Below, in pieces: positions 7,781 to 10,591 of a DNA stretch of 10,591 nucleotides; within the stretch, counting starts at the first letter, position 1, and each line of letters begins with the position of its first letter. The position numbers and the translations under genes are program-made. The stretch spans positions 1 through 10,591 of the forward strand of contig JAGHVI010000105.1 in NCBI GenBank assembly GCA_018064385.1. The letters run 5' to 3'. The stretch comes from Candidatus Minthenecus merdequi (lineage in GTDB: Bacteria; Bacteroidota; Bacteroidia; Bacteroidales; Paludibacteraceae). Below the pieces are notes generated by a model that searched no databases, was not told the DNA's origin, and saw only the letters and a program-made list of their open reading frames with translations.

Positions 7781-8060
7781 TTGACGTTTATTTTTAGCAG
7801 ATTGCTGTGCGGAGGAAGGGCGTAGCAAGACATTTATAGTTTTGCTTTTTAGCAAAACAGCCGCAGCGAGGGGAGCAATCTCTGATTGCGACGGAGGTAA
7901 ATGCGGGCATTGTGACCGACTGAACTGACGACAAACCGAAAGCAAAGAGCTTGCTCATTTGCTGAGGTGCAGCATAATTTATCAAAAAATAAATTCAAAA
8001 GCGTCCAATTATGAACTTAACCGTCTGTAACCTAAAAAACATAATTAATAGACCCACTCT
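7781..8060 (+). repeat. Dispersed hairpin-rich repeat element, copy 2 (most complete)
   Basis: This element fills most of the 314-bp gap between the YgiQ gene and the convergent DUF975 gene. It has three parts. The left arm 7781-7820 matches 9024-9063 with five differences in 40. A middle part with several hairpins ends in TGTGACCGACTGA (7911-7923), identical to 9078-9090. The right module has 7932-8008 matching 14-90 with two differences in 77, and 8003-8060 aligning with 85-141 and 10002-10057. The right end almost touches the stop codon of the minus-strand gene (8065). Within it, similar stretches start at 7810 (CGGAGGAAGGGCGTAGC) and 7892 (CGGAGGTAAATGCGGGC), suggesting an internal duplication. 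Small open frames across it on the minus strand have no coding character. No transposase is encoded, so it resembles a non-autonomous repeat (MITE- or REP-like) or a repeated structured-RNA element. Confidence 0.85.
7839..7911 (+). other. String of three perfect hairpins in the repeat
   Basis: Three perfect inverted repeats follow one another. The first is 7839-7858, GTTTTGCT paired with AGCAAAAC around TTTT. The second is 7875-7889, GCAATC paired with GATTGC around TCT. The third is 7900-7911, AATGC paired with GCATT around GG. The first hairpin lies about 90 bp after the YgiQ stop and could weakly halt transcription, but no T-run follows on either strand, so it is not a standard intrinsic terminator. 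The third has a structural counterpart at 9065-9080. Confidence 0.7.
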
Positions 8061-8064
8061 ATAA

Positions 8065-8883
8065 TCACTTGAATGATAGGTATTGAGAATTGTCGTATTC
8101 TTGCTTCAGTTCGTTGTAGAAATGCGCCCGTGCGGTTTGTTGATATGGAATAACCCATAGAAGACCAATGCCTGTGGTCAGCAGACAGAGCAAATACCAA
8201 CCAATGAATGATAAATCAAGAAGGAATAATTGCTTGCAGTGACCTTTCATTAGCACTTTACTATGATGGTATGCTTCGCGAATGCCAATGTCAGGATTGT
8301 CCTTAATGATGAATGGAAAGAGACAAATCTTGTATATGTAAATAATCATTGGAATAACTGCAATGGTGAAGAATATACAGCAAAGCAAGAAATATAATAA
8401 AAGATTGGTAGAGCGAAAAATATTTGCTAATCCATAAATTGAATGAATGTCCAAAATATTTGACCAACCCAAAGGAATGTCAAGCAGTGTGAATGGTATG
8501 GATGCTAATGCAATACTGATTGTAAAGACTCCAATGACAAAACAGAAAATAATAAGGAATAGCAGCAACATTCCTAAATATGCCCTGCCGTAATTTGAAA
8601 TAAAATGGGTAAATAATGATAATATAAGGTCTGTCTCTGGTTTTCTGATTTTTCTTAGAAAGATAACAATAAACGCAAACGTGATTGGTAATACTACTAA
8701 ACATTCGTAAATTAAATTCAAACCATTAATAAAACTTGGCATTGTTGAGTTGATGGCAATGTAATTGAAAACTAATGATAAATTGCATATTGTTAAATAG
8801 ATAGCACTAATTATTACAGCCTTTGTCCAATTGTTTTTGAGTGACGAAAGTGCAGTTTTGCGGTATTCTGAATTTGATTTCAT
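8065..8883 (-). CDS. DUF975 family integral membrane protein
   Basis: This 272-residue protein has about five membrane segments (near residues 21-41, 59-76, 101-128, 161-189 and 219-246). The beginning, with YRKTALSSLKNNWTKAVI, matches the DUF975 (COG5523) N-terminus (a basic region, then LKxNW before the first helix). The strongest match is at residues 201-256: IREAYHHSKVLMKGH, LFLLDLSFIGWYLLCLLTTGIG, then a PY motif and AHFYNEL. The function of the family is unknown; members sit in the cytoplasmic membrane. The start codon is preceded by AAAAGGAA (8887-8894 on this strand) at proper spacing, one of the few Shine-Dalgarno-like sites in the window, and by a good -7 box. The gene stands alone, divergent from the hydrolase and convergent with the YgiQ operon. 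Its AT-rich base use differs from the 3' half of the macroglobulin gene. Its 3' end abuts the repeat element. Confidence 0.9.
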   Translation of the reverse strand: MKSNSEYRKTALSSLKNNWTKAVIISAIYLTICNLSLVFNYIAINSTMPSFINGLNLIYECLVVLPITFAFIVIFLRKIRKPETDLILSLFTHFISNYGRAYLGMLLLFLIIFCFVIGVFTISIALASIPFTLLDIPLGWSNILDIHSIYGLANIFRSTNLLLYFLLCCIFFTIAVIPMIIYIYKICLFPFIIKDNPDIGIREAYHHSKVLMKGHCKQLFLLDLSFIGWYLLCLLTTGIGLLWVIPYQQTARAHFYNELKQEYDNSQYLSFK

Positions 8884-8900
8884 ATAAATTCCTTTTTGGG

Positions 8901-8908
8901 CGCAAAGA
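8901..8908 (-). promoter_or_regulatory. Bacteroidetes -7 promoter box of the DUF975 gene
   Basis: On the minus strand this reads TATCTTTG followed by CGCCC, an exact fit to the TAnnTTTG -7 consensus used by the Bacteroidetes primary sigma factor. It lies about 18 bases before the start codon at 8883, leaving a very short leader that contains the AAAAGGAA ribosome-binding site (8887-8894). A clear TTTG at the -33 position is not seen; the spacing would put it in a CTCTT stretch near 8928-8934. Confidence 0.7.
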
Positions 8909-8926
8909 TATATAAAAAATTTTATA
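8907..8926. repeat. AT-rich 20-bp palindrome between divergent genes
   Basis: TATATAAAA and TTTTATATA are perfect inverted repeats separated by two bases. The palindrome overlaps the last bases of the -7 box of the DUF975 gene and occupies its -7 to -33 spacer. It could be an operator or simply low-complexity promoter DNA; nothing in the window encodes a regulator that might bind it. Confidence 0.45.
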
Positions 8927-9023
8927 TAGAAAGAGTTTTATGTGTTATAAAATGTTAAATAATTATGAGTGGGTTAAAACTAAGATTTTCAAGGTGAGTT
9001 CTATAAATTCATTTTGCGGGTTT

Positions 9024-9090
9024 TTGAAGTTTGTTTTGAGCAAATTGCTGTGCGGAAGAAGGGAACATAGCGGGCTATGTGACCGACTGA
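9024..9090 (+). repeat. Dispersed repeat, copy 3 (left arm with hairpin)
   Basis: Bases 9024-9063 match 7781-7820 with five differences in 40. The last 13 bases (9078-9090) are identical to 7911-7923. Between them is a perfect hairpin, ACATAGC and GCTATGT around GG (9065-9080), replacing the 80-base, multi-hairpin middle of copy 2. It ends 11 bases before the hydrolase start codon at 9102, so it forms the leader of that gene. The right module does not follow; the hydrolase gene comes next, and only the terminal part of the right module appears beyond it at 10002. Confidence 0.85.
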
Positions 9091-9101
9091 CAAGCAGCAA
9101 G

Positions 9102-9986
9102 ATGCCCCAAAAGAAACGTGCAATAATATTTACTGTTGTGATGTGTTTCAATCTTTGTGGAGTAGCAGCTCAGGATACTGCAACTTTTGCAATAAAAGAT
9201 GACAGACAATTGAAAATGACCATTTATCAGGCGGATAATCAGAATCGTCAACCTGAGACAATAATATATATGTTCGGTGGAGGGTTTTATACAGGTAGCC
9301 GTAACGGTGAGCGAGCTGTAGAATATTGCAAAAAGATGCAGGAGCGTGGCTTTACAACAGTTTCCATTGATTATAGATTGGGAATTGTATCAGATGATAC
9401 AACTAAAGCCAAGGTGAATGCTTCGATTTCAGAGTTCGAGAATGCTATGAGAATTGCAGTTGAGGATTTGTCAAGTGCAGTGGTTTTTCTGATAAATAAC
9501 GGACAAAAGTGGGGTATAGACAAAGATAAAATTATTATAACCGGTTGCAGTGCAGGTGCTGTAACAGCATTGAATGCAGACTATTGTCATGCCAATGGAA
9601 GTAAGTGGACCGAAGAATTACCTGAGGATTTTAGATTTTATGGAGTGATGGCTTATGCTGGGGCAATTTTTTCGAGGAACGGAAAAGTTAAATGGTCTAA
9701 ACATAGTCCAGCTCCTACAATGTTATATCATGGTACAAAAGATAAGACTGTCATATATGGTTCTATTCAATTTGGCTTACTTGGATTCTTCGGTACTAAC
9801 AGTCTGGCAAAGCGATTTAAGAAATATGACTACCCAGTTAAAATTCGCAGGTTTATTGGGGCAGAACACGAAGTATCTTCTTTCGGTAATATCTATGTGG
9901 AAGATGCAATTTTCTTTATCGAAAACTGGTTGAGAAAAGGAAAACAATGGATAAGTGACGAAAATTTTTCTATTACAAAACAATAA
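9102..9986 (+). CDS. Exported alpha/beta hydrolase (esterase/lipase-like)
   Basis: From the start at 9102 the protein has 294 residues, with a Sec signal peptide (MPQKKRAIIFTVVMCFNLCGVAAQ, probable cleavage near residue 23). The frame is open back to 8940, but that stretch reads through the repeat and would place 54 non-conserved residues before the signal peptide, so 9102 is preferred. The fold is supported by the oxyanion-hole motif FGGGF (58-62), the nucleophile elbow GCSAG with Ser150, Asp214 in HGTKDKT and His256 in GAEHEVS. These resemble the BD-FAE/hormone-sensitive-lipase type of carboxylesterase, though the HGG histidine is replaced by Phe. The substrate cannot be told. The protein probably acts in the periplasm or outside the cell. 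The gene appears to be monocistronic and is flanked on both sides by pieces of the dispersed repeat. No clear terminator is seen after the stop. Confidence 0.88.
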   Translation: MPQKKRAIIFTVVMCFNLCGVAAQDTATFAIKDDRQLKMTIYQADNQNRQPETIIYMFGGGFYTGSRNGERAVEYCKKMQERGFTTVSIDYRLGIVSDDTTKAKVNASISEFENAMRIAVEDLSSAVVFLINNGQKWGIDKDKIIITGCSAGAVTALNADYCHANGSKWTEELPEDFRFYGVMAYAGAIFSRNGKVKWSKHSPAPTMLYHGTKDKTVIYGSIQFGLLGFFGTNSLAKRFKKYDYPVKIRRFIGAEHEVSSFGNIYVEDAIFFIENWLRKGKQWISDENFSITKQ

Positions 9987-10001
9987 CATTTATATAATTA
10001 G

Positions 10002-10057
10002 GTCCAATCACGAACCATCCACTTGCAACTTAAAAACATAATTAATAGAACTACCCT
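10002..10057 (+). repeat. Dispersed repeat, copy 4 (terminal part of the right module)
   Basis: This stretch aligns with 85-141 and 8003-8060 and shares the 18-nt core AAAAACATAATTAATAGA (10032-10049) exactly. The 77-bp inner part of the right module is missing apart from its last six bases. As in copy 1, it sits shortly upstream of a plus-strand start codon (10082), so it may supply promoter or leader sequence. It is also 15 bp beyond the stop codon of the hydrolase gene. Confidence 0.85.
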
Positions 10058-10081
10058 AATGTTTATCTCAATATTGTAAAA

Positions 10082-10591
10082 ATGAAACAGAATTGGAAAC
10101 CTGGTACTATGATTTATCCGTTACCCGCTGTCTTGGTCGGTTGCGGTAATTCTCCTGATAATTGGAACCTTATTACGATTGGTTGGGTTGGTACTGTATG
10201 TACTAATCCAGCAATGTGTTTCATAAGCGTTAGACCGGAAAGATACTCATACGAATTGCTGCGTATGACAGGCGAGTTTGTCATAAACCTCACGACCGAG
10301 AAGATGGCAAAGGTTACAGATTGGTGTGGCGTGAAGAGTGGTCGAGAATTCAATAAATTCAGTGAGACTGGTCTTACCCCTGTGAAAGGTGTCGTTGTTA
10401 AGGCTCCTGTTGTTGACGAAAGTCCTTTGTCTATAGAATGCAAAGTCGTGGACGTTAAAGAATTAGGATCTCATCATATGTTCCTGGCGAAAGTCGTTAA
10501 CGTGCAGGCAGACGAGCGGTATATTGACAAAAATACTGGCGAGTTTCGTTTGTACGACGCAGGTCTGATCGCTTATTCTCATGGCCATTAT
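10082..10591 (+). CDS. Flavin reductase / flavoredoxin family protein, 5' part
   Basis: The frame is open for 170 codons from ATG 10082 to the window edge, so the gene is partial at its 3' end. The product begins MKQNWKPGTMIYPLPAVLVG and has the flavin reductase split-barrel signature: TIGWVGTVCTNPAMCFISVRPERYSYELL (32-60), GEFVINL (64-70), CGVKSGREFNKF (82-93), and ECKVVDVKELGSHHMFLAKVVNV (119-141). Family members bind FMN and reduce flavins or act as flavoredoxin-type electron carriers in the cytoplasm; the exact partner is unknown. Full-length relatives are around 190 residues, so only about 20 codons should be missing. There is no signal peptide. No Shine-Dalgarno is visible before the start. 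The gene follows the hydrolase on the same strand, separated by 95 bp containing a repeat end. Confidence 0.92.
   Translation, partial: MKQNWKPGTMIYPLPAVLVGCGNSPDNWNLITIGWVGTVCTNPAMCFISVRPERYSYELLRMTGEFVINLTTEKMAKVTDWCGVKSGREFNKFSETGLTPVKGVVVKAPVVDESPLSIECKVVDVKELGSHHMFLAKVVNVQADERYIDKNTGEFRLYDAGLIAYSHGHY

Noticed and set aside
7839..7858. Intrinsic terminator of the macroglobulin-menA-ygiQ operon
   Set aside because: The 8-bp hairpin is perfect, but it is AT-rich and followed by AGCCGC rather than a T-run, and it belongs to the repeat element.
7757..7985. Two overlapping minus-strand open frames in the gap after the YgiQ gene
   Set aside because: They lie mostly inside the dispersed repeat, overlap each other and show no coding features; they exist because the repeat happens to lack stops in those frames.
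8940..9101. Upstream start for the hydrolase giving 54 extra residues
   Set aside because: The extension is translated repeat sequence and would bury the signal peptide that begins at 9102.

Overview
The window looks like chromosomal DNA from a member of the Bacteroidota, most likely order Bacteroidales (Prevotella/Bacteroides-like). Three things point there: an outer-membrane SusC/RagA-type plug domain, a TAnnTTTG promoter box running into GCGCCC, and the almost complete absence of Shine-Dalgarno sequences. No rRNA, tRNA, CRISPR array, transposase or integrase is visible.

Layout. (1) 1-169 is an intergenic region filled by a dispersed repeat that runs almost up to the first start codon. (2) 170-7750 is a tightly packed plus-strand operon of three genes. 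The first encodes a large secreted alpha-2-macroglobulin-like protein carrying an embedded TonB-receptor plug domain. It overlaps by 4 nt a UbiA-family prenyltransferase, probably MenA of menaquinone synthesis. One base further on is a YgiQ-family radical SAM protein. (3) 7751-8064 is a noncoding segment holding the longest copy of the repeat (about 280 bp), rich in small hairpins. (4) 8065-8883 on the minus strand is a DUF975 integral membrane protein with a good Bacteroidetes promoter. (5) 9102-9986 on the plus strand is an exported alpha/beta hydrolase. It lies between a left-arm piece (9024-9090) and a right-end piece (10002-10057) of the same repeat. (6) 10082-10591 is the 5' part of a flavin-reductase (flavoredoxin-like) gene that runs off the right edge.

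The genes do not form one obvious pathway. MenA is a housekeeping membrane enzyme of respiration, YgiQ is of unknown function, and the macroglobulin/plug protein is a cell-envelope protein. The overlaps show that the three are expressed together. The most unusual features are the macroglobulin/plug fusion, whose thioester cysteine is replaced by valine and which carries a SusC-like 'YGT' motif on the wrong side of the plug, and the modular hairpin repeat. Two copies of that repeat keep the same GC-GG-GC hairpin while two base pairs differ in a compensatory way. The hydrolase gene occupies the place where the complete copy has its inner module.
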